Shown in pieces: positions 45,935 to 58,494 of a stretch of DNA of 64,000 nucleotides. Position 1 is the stretch's first letter. Each line of letters starts with the position of its first letter. The notes beneath the pieces were generated by a model, which did no database searches, was not told where the DNA came from, and saw only the letters and a program-made list of their open reading frames with translations. The translations under genes and the position numbers were made by a program. This DNA comes from Puccinia triticina (Eukaryota > Basidiomycota > Pucciniomycetes > Pucciniales > Pucciniaceae). The stretch covers positions 4,464,001 through 4,528,000 of the forward strand of contig NC_070564.1 in assembly GCF_026914185.1 (NCBI RefSeq). Direction: 5' to 3'.

Positions 45935-46357
45935 GATGATTGGGATTAGATTTGTTAGTGTTGGGTATAGTTGGCAGCTGATTGGCGAGGGAAATTGGTC
46001 GAATTGATGGGGGGCGAGGGGGGGAGGAGTTGGCCGTCCGCGTAGTTATGCCTTGGCCCATCGTGTGGTCGGAGGGAGTGGATGAATAGTTGCGGTGATG
46101 GTCGTGCGGGTCCAGTATACCGGGGCCTGTGGTGCTCTCAGGGTTTGGTGGCGATCAGTATTGGTCGGGTGGGTCGTTGCCTTCGAGCTGCTGGTCGAGG
46201 TTTGGCTGAGGGTAGTACGGAGACAGCTGGGGTGTGCGAGGGGGGGATTGAGTGCGGGGGTGGGGGGGTGGCAGGGGGGGAGTGGGCGCCGGGGGCGCGG
46301 GCGCCGGGGGGGCCTGGTGAGGCGTACGGAGGCCCGCGCGGGGAACCAGCGACGAGC
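45935..46357. other. Upstream region of gene B and GC-rich Helitron subterminal sequence
   Basis: The stretch 46,180-46,350 is extremely G-rich, with runs such as GGTGGGGGGGTGGCAGGGGG. Frames through it on the plus strand are low complexity and not genes. Promoter of gene B probably lies near 45,935-46,080. Confidence 0.45.
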
Positions 46358-46384
46358 GGCGGCGCAGCCGCCTTGAAAGTCTAG
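46358..46384 (+). other. Helitron 3' terminus: hairpin plus CTAG
   Basis: Perfect 6-bp stem GGCGGC / GCCGCC with loop GCA, then TTGAAAGT and CTAG before T at 46,385. Nearly the same end as 14,216-14,240. Confidence 0.88.
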
Positions 46385-47264
46385 TATAATCTATTTGAAG
46401 AACTTAGAACTTCAAGAAATATAACCATCAAGTCCAAGTCCCTCCTTTCTTATGCATGTTGGGGCCCAAAGGGAGGGACCATCAACAAATTTCCGAGGTC
46501 AATCAGTTGATTTGAGGATTTTCCAGACAAACGGGTTGAATGTAACTATCTGGCACACTGGGCGTCAAACTTATCCCATCCAATAAATCACGCACTCAAT
46601 CAATCCTCAAAGATTGCCAAGAAAAATCAGGTATCTATTGGGGCAGCTTTTTTTTCTTCTGAGCAATGTGCATCATGATAATCAAGGAGCCGTACTAAAC
46701 CATATCTTCTGTCGGAGTTGAAACATAGGCAATTATGATATCCTTTAATGATTGTTTGTTTTTCTCGGAGGTTGCTAGAGCCGCTGACCCAGACTTTCTC
46801 TTGATCACGTGCGGAGAATTGGTGAGTACTCAGGTATGCCCAGGCAAACCTGAATGTAGCCTAAACAATGGTTGTGGATTTGCAGAAATAGCTAAAAAAA
46901 TCTGTACAATAAAAACAACCAAACAACAATGAAAAATTACCTAGTGTAACCATGACAAGTGAGCACCAGTAGATACAAGTACATAATGTAACACCCGTAA
47001 CCATACATAGAGAGCAGCAAGAGATACAGTGAGTACCATTAGAGATCATGAGCAGCTGTAGTGATACTGAAGAGAAGCAGTTGAGAGAGGTATGTGAGTG
47101 GTATAAGAGTCGACCAGCAACCAAACAACAAAGTCCGTGATACTGCCACTTGTCCCTTGGTCCTCATAAGCTCACTTGCCCTATCAAGTCATCCCCCCAC
47201 CTCAATGGTAAATCATGTTCCCTTACCTGTCTTCTTCATTTCTCAACTCGACCGTCCTCAATCT
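46385..47264. other. Spacer without recognised gene
   Basis: AT-rich right flank of the Helitron; short frames only. A likely untranslated or terminal part of the MULE element to the right cannot be excluded. Confidence 0.4.
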
Positions 47265-50200
47265 TCATCGCACTTGAACCCTTGCCCCCAAAACTGATGT
47301 CTCCTCAAGCATCCCCACAATCTCAAAGCACCGCTCCTTGAATGTATCCATGGATACCTCCGTTGAATTTGCAACAAAAGAGTTCAAGTTTTGTTTAACT
47401 CGCAACAGGCCTTGCATTTGTTTCAACGCTCCACAAGCCACCTCCCGTAGGTTGCCAATTAAAACTTTGAGCTCCAAACCGTTCATCTGATGTGGTGAAC
47501 AAAAGAGGTCACTACGTAGATATGTCAGGACCTCCGCTGCTCCAAGATGATTCCCGGGTAAAGTCGGGTGATCTGGGAAACTCCGCTCCACTCCGCAAGT
47601 ACATGTAGGGGCGTCATGATCAAAAGAAATGAGTCAAGTAACATATAAATATCTGCAAAGATACCTAGAAAAGCCACAATAAACTGTAAAATCCGCCATA
47701 AAGTACACAAAAAGACAACTCCGCCAATCAAAACAACTCTGCCGCAAGTAGTAATATCTCCGCCGTAAAGAATCCATACCAGAGTATTCAGAAAATCAAG
47801 AAAAAGCCCGTAAAAGAAAAAAACAAACATCTCCTGATAGATTGATTGATGGGGGGGATCTCCCCCCCCCCATCTCCATACAAAAAGGGAAAACAATGTG
47901 AGAAAGAAAACCATCCTCCTCCGCCCGCCTCTCACGCACGCCATCTGCCAAGCCCCGCTCCCACAACCACGCACGTCATCTGCCCATTCCGCTCTCACAC
48001 GGATCTTCTGTCAACGTCACCGCACGTCATCGCACATTGTCAAAATCCTCTTGCCTTAGCTTCCTCGCCCCTGTCTAGCCTTCAATGCCGGGATACCACA
48101 CGCCGCCTCCGCCCCAGCTACGCCCGCTTTGGCTGCCATGGCTTCCCCCGGTCACAGCCTATACTATCCAGTCTGCGCCTGCCTGCTTAAGTTGAGTCCA
48201 GCTCCGCCTTCAAGCTCCGCCGCCGCCGCGCCGCTGACATAACCCCGCGCACCGCCTCATGAACATTTTTCGCACTGTGCCGCTCCGCGCCAGCCTTGCG
48301 GAATCTGCAGCCCGCAACCTCTGCAAACCCGTGCGGACAATTCGGGTCCCCGACCTGGTTTTAGCATCACACCAACCGGTATCGCCGACTCCTGTGAAGG
48401 TAGGGGTGGGGGTGTGAGAAATACCCGGCACACGTTCTTCAACCGCCCGTAGTAGTAAGTGGCACACCACTTGAAATTGATTCATCATTGAAGCCAAGGA
48501 GTTTTCCACCATCCAAACCTGGTCTTTCTTCTTCTTCAGTGCGTCCATGGAGCGCTTGAGAGCCTTTGTTCCAGAGTCAAGGGACCTTTGAATACAAGTT
48601 TGCAGAGTTGATGGGACCATAATTGCAACAGAGGTTGTAGGTGCTGGTGAGGAAGCAACTGAGATAGCCGGTTGCAGAGCTGGGTGCGCGTCTGCAAAAC
48701 CAGTAGCTGGCGCGGCAGAGAAGCGGCTTCATTTCGGGTTGGAGGTGTCCCCGGGTGAGAAAAGACCAGAGTTCGAGCGCTTGATTGAGCAGTTGATCAC
48801 TTCAACGTCAGAGTCAGTGTTGATTTTGATGGTTGCACGAGTCTCGTGGAGACCGGGTGCCCTCTTGACCACTAGATACTTGTACTCTTGTGCCAAGTAG
48901 AACATGTGTTTACATCCACTGCCGCTCCTGGTGAAATAACAACAGTTGCAGGTGACTAGGCGCCCTTCGGCGAACCCAATTGGTGGCTCAAACTTGATGT
49001 GGTAGGTGCGTGCCCGCGGGTTAGTGAAGGAGTCAATCAAGAACTGATTTGCCAGGTACGGTCAGTCACAGGCACAAAGCCTTGGCTATGAATATTAAGA
49101 AACGTTACACAGGACCCTGGAAAGCCTCTATGGAACACAGTAACCTAAATTCCAAGATTTTTGAAAAATTCATACATTTTTGGAGCCCATCCATACACGT
49201 TTTGTGCGTAGGTGCAGAGCTTTTTCAAAAAATTCATACAAATTTTGTGCGTACGTTTTTTTTTGCCGCGGGTATGAAGAAATACTCCCAGAAATACTTT
49301 TTTGAGTAGCCATTTCTGCTACATACCCAGAGGAGCAGTGACAAAGGTAAAAAATGGAAGAAGAAGATGTTTTAAATTTCATATTCAAGTAGAAAACTGC
49401 ATAGACTATCATCAACAACTGATTGTTACTCTTCATCTACATTTTTATTGCTTTGTTTGAGAGCTTTTATCTTTGAAAATTTGTTCTGCCAGTGTTCTAG
49501 AAAAGCAATTTGAGACATTTTAATAAGAAGAGAATGTAATCTCTGGGAGATGGATACACAATTCCCACCAGCATCTGTAATATTTAAGCCTTTGGTGACT
49601 GCAAATAAATGGTGCAGATGTGCTACTTCAAGATGCACAAAAATCCCGGAACTTGGCAAGGAAGTGTAGAAACCAGCCGCAATTGGGATATGTGGTTGAT
49701 ACAGGAAGAGCTGGACCAATATAGGGCAGGGGGGGGGGGGTGCAAAAAAAACCTTGGTATCATATCCTCATTCTCATACATTTTTGGTTATTACCCCCCT
49801 TGTCCCCCAAAAAACTTCATACAATTGAAGTGAGTACCTTATCCACCAAATTTCCTATTCATACATCTGGAGTGTGTATGTTTTTTGTTTTTTGACCAAA
49901 AATTCATACATTTTTGTTAGTGTGTTCCATGGGGGCTTTCCTGGGTCCTTGTTACACTGACATGATTGGCCATCTTATGAACCTGAGCCCCAATCTGAAC
50001 CAAATACGCCGCTGTAAACCCCCTTGCACGATCCTTGGCCTTTGTTTGCAACTTGTTAGCCCGTTGTTTGACGAACCCAGTGTTCACCTGGGTGGATTGT
50101 CTCCTGAAATACGGATCAACAACGTTGCAGAAGATCTGCATGAGCTCATCAATCCGTTGACGCTCCAAGGATGTGCTAAATTTCGTTTTTAGAGTCTTGT

Positions 50201-51865
50201 GCCACGCCTCCGCGTAGTTATTAGTGTCAGTACCTTGATAGGCAGTCTGTGAGACCAAAAATGAGTCAGTTACTTACTAGAAAGATGGTTGAAATGAGTA
50301 GAAAAAAACAAGAGCCTCCCAGTTCAATAATGAAATGACCAGTTCTTGATATGAGGATACCATTGCGAGTCAATGTATTCAGCAAATGACCCGCTGACCT
50401 ACCGCCACTTGTGTAAGTAAATCATGCACCAGGCCTTTGGGTACCTGCATGTATCAACGCTTTGAACTCGTCAACGGCCCCTCCCAATTGCTTGCCAAGA
50501 TGAATCACCACATTAGTTTTGATAGCCTTGATGACATGGAACCAACACCAGTAGTGTCTTGGTGCTAGTTCCATGAGGTCGCTATACGCCCCCTTCACTG
50601 CTGCCTTGATTGCCAGCGCGCAATCGCTCATCACGGTATTGGGCACCAGACCAGTGGACATGTGCAGCCATCGGAAGATCTTTTCAAGTGGATCTCTATG
50701 TATGGATGCAGGCAAATCAGTGTGAATGCTTGCCAAGTGAAAAATAGATTCAGTACCACTTACATAGCGAGAGAACTGGTGAAGGCCCAGCAGACAGGTA
50801 GCCCTTTACTGGTGACGGGGTTGCGCAACAAGACAGTGTACAAGCTGGCTTTCCGGCCGTTTGAGAGGAAACAGTTCTTAACCGAGTTGTGGGTAGCGTC
50901 AACAAAGAGCATGGTCTTGCTGTGATTTATCATCATTTTTTGTTGCCAGGGGGATTGGATGGCAAACAAGAAGGAATCCGAGTCGGATATCGCCGGGGAA
51001 AAAGTGTTCCAGCCGTTGCCAGTCAGAGCAATACATACATGTCCAGGTCTTGTGGAGCAAGGCGGGTCCTCCAAACCTTGATGAGGTTGTAGACAAGGTC
51101 CTAAAGTACACTGTTGGCCTCGGCAAGAGCCACCCCGGTTTCACAAAGCTAAGCAAGATTTTGTACAAATGCTGTCAGCGTGGGTGCTTCTACGGGGCCA
51201 AGGGAGTTGATAATGGGACTTACTATCACAATGTCTGGGGAAGCAAGGAGGTTTTTAATGTCCTTCCATCCAAGACCTTGGTCAACACGGTCAACGATCC
51301 AGTTGTGGAAAACCCTAGGTAAGCAAGTGTGTTGCATGTCCTCCTTGGTGTTCAAATCATGAGAGTGCTTCCAGTGCCAATTGACTCGGAGAGAGTCAGA
51401 GGCTATGTTGTGTGTAACTTCAAAGCAGGCGTTGCAACCACATTTACAACTGGAGGGTGCCTTTTGAGAGTTCAATGGAGCTTTGTGATATCCACGTTGA
51501 GGACAGGCAAAGTAGAGCTTGAAGTGGTACTTGAAGGGTGGGCCAAGTTTGGGGGTCTGGATGGCTGTTGAGGGTTCTGGAAGGAAATTTTGGATTGAGT
51601 TCTGCATGGTCCAACAAACAGTGGCCTTCATCGCTTCAGCAAAGTAGTGGGCGTCCCCCATGGTCCAACCAGGGATTGTAAAGCAGAACGGGTGGCGATC
51701 AAAAGCTGGCGCAGCACCACCTATCCATCGAACCATTTGTAATGCAAATTGAGGAGATTTGACACAGGCCGGAACTGGGACGTTGGAGGTTGTTGGTTTG
51801 GGAACAACATCATCAATGTCCAGGATGAGAGGGTAGTCTTCTATGTTTTTATTGAAGTTGGGCAT
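47265..51865 (-). pseudogene. MULE transposase gene, copy 1 (minus strand), multi-exon, decayed
   Basis: Starts at ATG 51,865 (MPNFNKNIEDYPLILDIDD). Parts in order: FAR1-like DNA-binding zinc region (YFACPQRGYHKAP, CKCGCNACFEVTH, WHWKHSHD); transposase core with first Asp in MLFVDATHNS (about 50,910), second Asp in VMSDCALAIK (about 50,630) and Glu in TNNYAEAWHKTLK (about 50,210); SWIM finger CNCCYFTRSGSGCKHMFYL (48,729-49,040); then, past a TGA at 48,729-48,731, a basic coil-like tail; and a C-terminal motif FKERCFEIVGMLEE (about 47,310) shared with copy 2. An intron-like gap of about 870 bp before the SWIM exon contains extra repetitive sequence. Stops and gaps show it is not intact as modelled. 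Confidence 0.8.
49041..49916. other. Intron or insertion inside MULE copy 1, bounded by a direct repeat
   Basis: The 18-mer AAAATTCATACATTTTTG occurs near 49,165 and again near 49,898. Between them are T-rich blocks and a G run near 49,728. It may be a small inserted element; no coding region is convincing. Confidence 0.45.
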
Positions 51866-52399
51866 GGTGGATCACAGGAGGACAGGAGGCTGTGTAGATG
51901 GATGGGAGGCAGGTGGTGTAAGGGTTAAAGGCGGATACAGTCGGAGAGCGGGTGCAATTGGAAGGATAAAGCCGTTGAGCGGAGACTACAGTTAGAGCCA
52001 AACAGAACAAAGTATGCGTTGGGTAATGACAATAGCGGCGGAGCTGTCAAGGTTGGAGATTTTAAGTCGGAGTTACAAGCAAACTGTTATTGGCGCCAGG
52101 CCAAGTGAGATAGTCAAATTATGTTTTTGGAGAGATGTGAAGGTTTGAGTTACAAGCAAAATGATATTGGCATCGGGCCAGGTGAGATGGTCAAGTAGGG
52201 GGCAGTCGCTGATGGAGATGAGTAGGGCAGGAGCAGCTTCTTATATGGAAGTCTGCTTCTGAGAGCACACCTTGTGATGAGTGGACTTGCAAAATTTTCC
52301 AACTTTCTGGTAGAGGAGTGCCGGAGGTCCGAGGCTGGGTTGGCCCTTGGGAGGGATGGTGCTCATGATTATCATCACCATACACAAGCGGAATATCCG
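51866..52399. other. 5' flank of MULE copy 1, no gene seen
   Basis: Upstream sequence of the transposase gene. A repeated phrase AGTTACAAGCAAA (near 52,072 and 52,149) is the only regularity noticed. No terminal inverted repeat could be matched. Confidence 0.35.
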
Positions 52400-52905
52400 T
52401 TAGAAGACCTATATCGTCAAGGTTAAGGAACGGCCATCTCAACACCTTGGCTATACGCTTGACTGGAAGGAGGATGGATCTGTGCACGTCAATCAAGTGG
52501 ATTTTATCCAGAAGATCTTGTTTGATTTCAACATGCACAACTCTAATCCAGTCAGAGCGCCGGCGCCGGTGGATTTGCACAAGATTGTGGCATCGGATTC
52601 TCAGCCATTCCATCAGAAGGTCTACCAGAAGGCAGTGGGTATGCTCAACTACCTTGCACTGCATACTTGGCCCGATATCACGTTCGCAACCAATTTGTTG
52701 GCACAGTTCACCAGCAGACCAACAGAAGCACACTGGTCGGCCGTGAAGCACATGCTCAGGTAACTGCGCAGGACATCGAAGATGGGGATACTCTACACTC
52801 AAGCAACCAACCCTAATGAAGGCCTGTGCGGGTGGGCTGATGCTGACTACGCTACTTCTCTTGTGACTAAGAAGTCTACATCTGGGTATGTCATTACAAT
52901 AAGTG
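52400..52905 (+). pseudogene. Ty1/copia RT-RNase H fragment
   Basis: The stretch encodes VNQVDFIQKILFDFNMHNSN, YQKAVGMLNYLALHTWPDI, TFATNLLAQFTSRPTEAHWS, an internal stop after KHMLR, GWADADYATSLVTKKSTSGY. This order is the RT thumb and the start of RNase H of copia elements. No LTRs are associated; it is an isolated relic between the two MULE copies. Confidence 0.85.
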
Positions 52906-53735
52906 CTGTTTTTTTGGGGGGGACGTTAACCATAGTGATTCATCCAAGTGTGGAATTGTTTAGGTTCAATTCATCTCCCCGTATGCGGGCCCGCGAATCT
53001 ATCCTCTACAAGCCCAAAACGGGCACAATTATCTGTAGTCACTGGGATATATTCAATTTCCCAATTGGTAACTTGATGGAAAAAAATAACATGATGGAAA
53101 TGACGAACAGACAGATTAGCAGTAATAAGCAACAATGATGGTCGTTGACTTTGACTCACACCTGGTTCCCCAAGTGGGCTAGCGGGGTGGGCCCATACAT
53201 ATTGTCAGCTTCCCAGCACAAGTTGGTGTTCACCGAGAGGCTCTGCAATTGTGCCACAACACAATAAAAGAGCTGCCTCTTTCCCACCACGGCACAACCA
53301 AAACCTTTATCTCATTTTCCACTGCACATTTCATTGTGGCCCGGAGCCATTCAAGTTTATATTTTACATCCCTTAATTTTTTCTTGATCCTCAGTAGTGT
53401 TTTGAAGTTGGTTGATTTGGCCTTTCCATACGTGTCCTCATTTACCAACATCTTGCCCTTCACCAATCCCCCCCCTCCAGTTAAAGTCACCTACCTTCTA
53501 ATTATTGTGGCCTTGCAAACCTTTCACTATCTTCATCCACCTTTCCACCTCTATACAAATTTTCTTAATTGCTAGCCAATTGGCATGACAATTGAACAAC
53601 CCAAGTACCCCCTTGTAAATGACATCTATGATGTTGTACCACCTCTGGTCACCTACGAGCTTCCAGCCCCCCCCCCCCCCCCCCAATAGCCAATTACCCC
53701 GGAACACCCTTCAAATGGTTTGACAACTTGATGTA
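52906..53735. other. Spacer left of MULE copy 2 with a C homopolymer
   Basis: No gene recognised. A run of 17 or more C lies at about 53,670-53,686. The promoter and left end of MULE copy 2 should be here, but I could not match terminal inverted repeats. Confidence 0.35.
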
Positions 53736-55521
53736 GTGGCCTCGTCTTTTCCTACCAACCCTCACTTCTTCTCCATACCGGGGAACTCGCGCCAAGCAGC
53801 CAATTTGTTTGTTGAAGCTATGCAGGCAAACCTCAGATGGAATTCCCAGAAGGAGGTCAATAACACTGACAAAACAGCACAGCACAGCACCTTGCATCAG
53901 TATCATTTCCGGTTAGATTATAGCTGCCCACGTCGCGGAAAACATCATCCTCCTCTGAACTCTTGCAATTCAAAGGCGACATCAATAAAATGTGGTTGCC
54001 GGGCTTGCTTCACAATCCTACATCATGTGGATACGGATACTCTGCGGGTCGAGTGGCATTGGGACCACAATCACAACCCATACTCAGCCGATGAAATGCA
54101 GATTACTTGCTCGCCGCTGGTAGTCAACAACTGGTTGAAGGACAAGGTTCAATCTGGACTTGGATGGAAGGAGATTTGACCCCTTCTCAAGGCACCCGAA
54201 ATATCTCCTGTTTGTCCTCTCTTGCTCATCTGCAACAAATATTGATTGACTGATTTTGATTTTCTGTGTCCAGCTGGACAAAGATAGACTTGAGGCAGAA
54301 TGTCGCAGGGTCAAATACGACCGTGTGCGGAGCTTGATTGCAACCCATACCAAAGTGGATGCAAGGATGTACAAAAACATATTTCACTCGCTTGTGCTCT
54401 GGGGTGAACGACTGACCAAGCAAGGTTGGCACATCTATACACCAAACCTGACTGACTTGGCCAACTTTATTTTTGTCATGCAATCATCCTGGCAGCAAGA
54501 AATGATGCTAGAGTACGGGAGGAGTATTATTATGATTGATAGTACTCACTGTACTGTGTCAAACTTCTTCCTTTCAGATGGGAGGAAAATTGGGCTGTAC
54601 ACTGTGATGGTGTGCAACGCAGTGGTTGGTAAGGGTCTGTTGGTCTGCTGGACTTTTGCTGCCTCAGCTGCTACGTAAGTTTTTGTATCAGTCAGCTTAA
54701 CTATGTACTTACTGAGTTTGTTGATGTCAATTTTCCTCACAGTGGGCCGGTTGAGTGGATTTTGAGATGGATCCGCAACTCAACTGGCCTGATTCCCTAA
54801 ACGGTCATGAGTGATTGTGCCGTTCCAATTCGGAACGCAGTGCAATCCGTATACCAGGACTTGGGGCCTCTAGCACCACAGCACAACTGGTGCTCGTTTC
54901 ACGTCCTGAAAGCATTGAAAGGGCAGGCCGTATCATATCTACACGCCCGCGCGACAGAGGCGGAGGCTGAGTTTTCAAGGATTTTGTACTCAACAACGGA
55001 TCCTTCACCAATGATGACAGAGTACCTGGCCAAGTGGGGACAAGTCAAATCGGAATTTGCAAAGTGTGTCAAGAAGCAATGGGTTCCAAACATGATCCAT
55101 TGGGTACACTTCTATCAAACTGTAAGTGTATTATTTTACCACATAGGCGGTGTGATGTCAAACATGCAAGCTCACTAGGGTTTTTTCTTAGACTGCCCAC
55201 CAAGGTATTAAAACAAACAATTATGTTGAAGCTTGGCACCGGGTGCTCAAGACTCAATACATCCCGCCGCCCAAAAAGCACCAAATTGACAAATTTGTGC
55301 AGATCTTGTGTCACGATGTTGAAGTGACAAATCGAAACAAACACGACAGCGTTGATTGTGGCTATAAGGCTCAAGTTTTCAACGAATTTCAAGAACGGTC
55401 AAAAAAGCTTGCTGATGGGTACACTATGGCGGCATTGACAATCTTGGGGTGCACATTTTTTCTTTTCCTGGCTATGTAAGTACAGAATTGGTATTTGTCA
55501 CAACCATTACAACAGCAGTAA

Positions 55522-55526
55522 CTAAT
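55522..55526. repeat. Left target duplication of the gag-only LTR element
   Basis: CTAAT, compared with CCAAT at 58,820-58,824: one mismatch, a C/T transition. Confidence 0.6.
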
Positions 55527-55861
55527 TGTAACCCCCCCCTTTGGAGGTGTCACAAGCAGGATCACAGGATCCCAAATAGCAATCCCCCTTATAGTCTCGC
55601 CCTTCCCCCGCCCCTCCTGACTCGGCAGAGATTGTCTTGACATCTCTCCCGAGTCAGGTAAGCTCAGTTCCTTCCTATCACTTCTTCCCCCCCCCCCCCC
55701 CCCCACATCGTGTATTTAGACTAACAGAGATCGTCTTGACATCTCTCCCGAGTCAGCAATTCACCCCAACGCGTTTCTAGAAACCGCTCGAGGCCCTGCC
55801 TCCGTGCCCCTGAGTCCCAGTTCCAGTGAAGAGCTCCGCCCCTCTGTAGCGGGCTCTTAGA
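55527..55861 (+). repeat. 5' LTR of the gag-only element
   Basis: 335 bp; contains two GAGA(T/C)(T/C)GTCTTGACATCTC modules about 110 bp apart, present in both LTRs. Confidence 0.88.
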
Positions 55862-56088
55862 CTTTTTTTTTCTAGAACCTTGAATCAAATCCAACGATCT
55901 GCCCTTGATATTGATCTCGCTCTCAATCTGACCTATCTGAATCTGAACCTCTGAATCTGAATCTGAACCCGCCTGAATCTGATCTGCCTACACCTTAATC
56001 TGCCTCGCCTGAACCTGATCTGCTCCCCACTCACACCCGTTTCCTTTTTTCTCTGGAGACGCCGGGTACCCCAACTCCCCGCCCCCTC

Positions 56089-57687
56089 ATGTCCACGAGG
56101 CGAACCGTCTCGTCCGACCAACTACTCGCCATCACCGATACCGAGGCCCTCATCCGGGCAGCGAACAAGGCGAAACGCCTCGCAGCGAAGTCCTCGTCAT
56201 CCGACACCGCTCCCGGCCCCAGTAGCGTGAAATCTTCGACCCCGGGCCCACTCGCTGCACCGACCAAACCTACAGAGACCAGCTCCTGTCCGGCGTCGCT
56301 CGCCTCATCCTTTGTCCTCCCCCCAGCGGTCGGCTTCCAAACCCCACCGGAACCATCCCTATTCTCCGCGGCACCCGCGGATCCACCGAACGTGCGGGCC
56401 TGGGAAATCATCCCTCCGACCGAGATCCGCCCCCCACCCCCACCGAGCGGCCCAATTTACCCCCTGATCTCAGCCCCACTGGCACTCCCCCCGCCAGAGG
56501 AACTCTGGCCCCTACATAACGCCATGAATGTACCAGAACCCACGAACAAGTCCCAGACTGCAACACCCAATCTGACCGGCCCGCCCCCACCAACTGGACC
56601 CTCGACCAGTGGATCATTGCAGGACAAGGCCGACCCAGGACTGGAAGATGCCCCGACACAAGCACCTGCGAACCCTGTGGCGGGACCGGCCATTAACACC
56701 GCCCCCCCGCGCCATCCGGACCGACGGACTGTTCCATCATGGGTATATTCGCTGAAATGCAACGGATGACGTTGCAGATGCAGCAAGCAAACTTCGACAC
56801 CAGATTAGCCGCGGATCAGCAAGCTCAAGAGGACCGCGACCGATTGAGGAGACTGGAGGAAGCGGTCACAAAAGTCCTGGTGACCCCAACTGCGGCCCCA
56901 AGCGCAACGTTGCCGCGCAACGGCCGGATTGATTTGCAACGTTTCCGCACATTGGACGGCCCAGTGTTCACGGGCCCATTCCAGGACGTCGAGGTTCTTG
57001 ACCTGGATCTATGGTCTGGAAGTTTTTTTTGGCACAAAGGCCGTGACCCTGGACAGCGACAAGATCCGGATCGCAGGGACCTTGATCAAGGAATCCAACC
57101 TTCTGTCCTTCTATTCCAACAAGGCCGCCAAATACCTCACCCGGACTTGGGTGGCCTTTAAGGAGGCCCTCTTTACGACCGCGCTCCCCCTCCGTTGGCG
57201 AAGATAAATTAAAGGACAGATCTGTAACCTCCGCATGATGGAAACGGAGACCTTCACGCAGTACGAGACGCGAGCGCGGACACTCCAGCGCATGGTAAAT
57301 TTCGCGGCTGTCCCGCTTGTGATGCCGAACGAGGAGCTTGCCAACTGGATTGTCCTAGGCCTCTCAGCAGAATTGCGGGGACAAGTTCATATGTTTGAGC
57401 TCCTTGAGGCGGATCCACGGGTCAGGACAATCTATGATGCCATGCCAAGACGAGCGACAGGAGGCCGCAACCGGCCAGCAGCAGCCCCAACCGCAACCAC
57501 TGACGGCCCTACAAATACTGAGGGGAGGTACAATGGCCTACCTCAAGAAGAATACTTCTGGCGCATAAACGCATACCTCGACTCCGTCGGCCTCTGTCAC
57601 TTCTGCAAACGCCACTGCAGCACGGCTCCCGGAAACTGCCCAGGACCGATGGACCGCACCCGGGTTGTTGTCCCAACGGACTTCTGA
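56089..57687 (+). pseudogene. Retrotransposon gag with frameshifts
   Basis: Starts MSTRRTVSSDQLLAITDTEA at ATG 56,089 with a Pro/Ser-rich N-terminal half. The frame shifts near 56,740 to FAEMQRMTLQMQQANFD, and back near 57,000 to LEVFFGTKAVTLDSDKIRI, SNLLSFYSNKAAKYLTRTW and LRWRR, then a TAA at 57,205-57,207 and QICNLRM. The C-terminal finger is LCHFCKRHCSTAPGNCPGP. The central block fits the retrotransposon gag domain. A further acidic frame to 58,140 (EENEWDEDEEDLFPHL) may be its tail. Confidence 0.75.
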
Positions 57688-58494
57688 CCTCCGGCGAAGC
57701 CAGACAACTACACGAGACCCAAGGCAAGGAGTAGCCCGCAAGGACCCTCAACAGCACACGGCACCACTGGACCGGGCCGCCCAACAGGACAACCAGCGGG
57801 AGTGGCAGGTGTGATAGAGGAAAATGAGTGGGATGAGGACGAGGAGGACCTGTTCCCCCACCTGGATGTGACCTTGGCCGCAGCTCTGGGGACGTTGGAC
57901 GCACACATCCCATACTCAGCCAAGGACATCACAGAGGACATGGAGGAAACCGCAGTACAACAGTTGGCCGATTCCTCCCCTTATTTCAACGCTGCTCTCG
58001 AAGCACGCGTAGCGGCCATCCTTGGCCCTCTGTCGGATGAACAGTACATACACCCCACAATGTCCCCCACACGCAAGCTCCACTTAATGCACAAGGGCAG
58101 GTGCTTACGGGGACACATTTGCACAGTCCGGCCCCCTTGACCCCCAGTGAAGCGCCCACAGACCAAACAAGCACATCTTAACCAAGACCGGGCCCCGCAC
58201 ACCTCCAATCCCTGCCCTTTTTTTCTTATCCCCATACACTCGGCCACCCCCCTCTTCCTCCTATGTGCACCCGCCACGGTCAATCAGACACCACGACACC
58301 CCACGGCTCTGTTGCCCCCACAGTCAGACGAGCCAATTCCGCCTTGCCAACTGAACAGCTACCCCAACAACCAGACCACCATCCCTTCCAACGCCCCACC
58401 GTCTTCCCCTCATTTTATGCCTCTAACAATAGTCAGCCCGCATCACGACCGCCGACCGCCTCACGGTTCCGGAGTTTCCCATAGGGGAGGAGAT

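Larger units (their letters stand above)
37580..46384 (+). mobile_element. Autonomous-type Helitron (minimum extent) with RepHel and two accessory genes
   Basis: The 3' end is clear: stem-loop GGCGGC-GCA-GCCGCC (46,358-46,372), 8 nt, CTAG (46,381-46,384), then T. Inside are gene A (plus), a hAT-type MITE, the Rep/Pif1 helicase gene (plus, four exons), and gene B (minus). The 5' end is not found; 37,580 is only the start of gene A, and the element may begin as far left as about 34,320. RepHel carries two nonsense codons and a frameshift, so this copy cannot move itself. Confidence 0.8.

Noticed and set aside
45825..46061. Alternative upstream start for gene B (MGQGITTRTANS)
   Set aside because: It is in another frame than the conserved exon and runs into noncoding sequence; the ATG at 45,934 gives the frame that matches gene A.
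46082..46384. G-rich frames of 93-100 codons
   Set aside because: Low-complexity Gly/Arg/Val peptides from a G-rich tract that belongs to the Helitron 3' subterminal region.
47525..47998. 157-codon minus-strand frame with hydrophobic stretches
   Set aside because: T-rich and C-rich noncoding sequence read as Phe/Leu/Ile; no homologous segment in the second MULE copy.
52191..52802. 203-codon minus-strand frame
   Set aside because: Overlaps and opposes the copia RT fragment, which has clear motifs on the plus strand.
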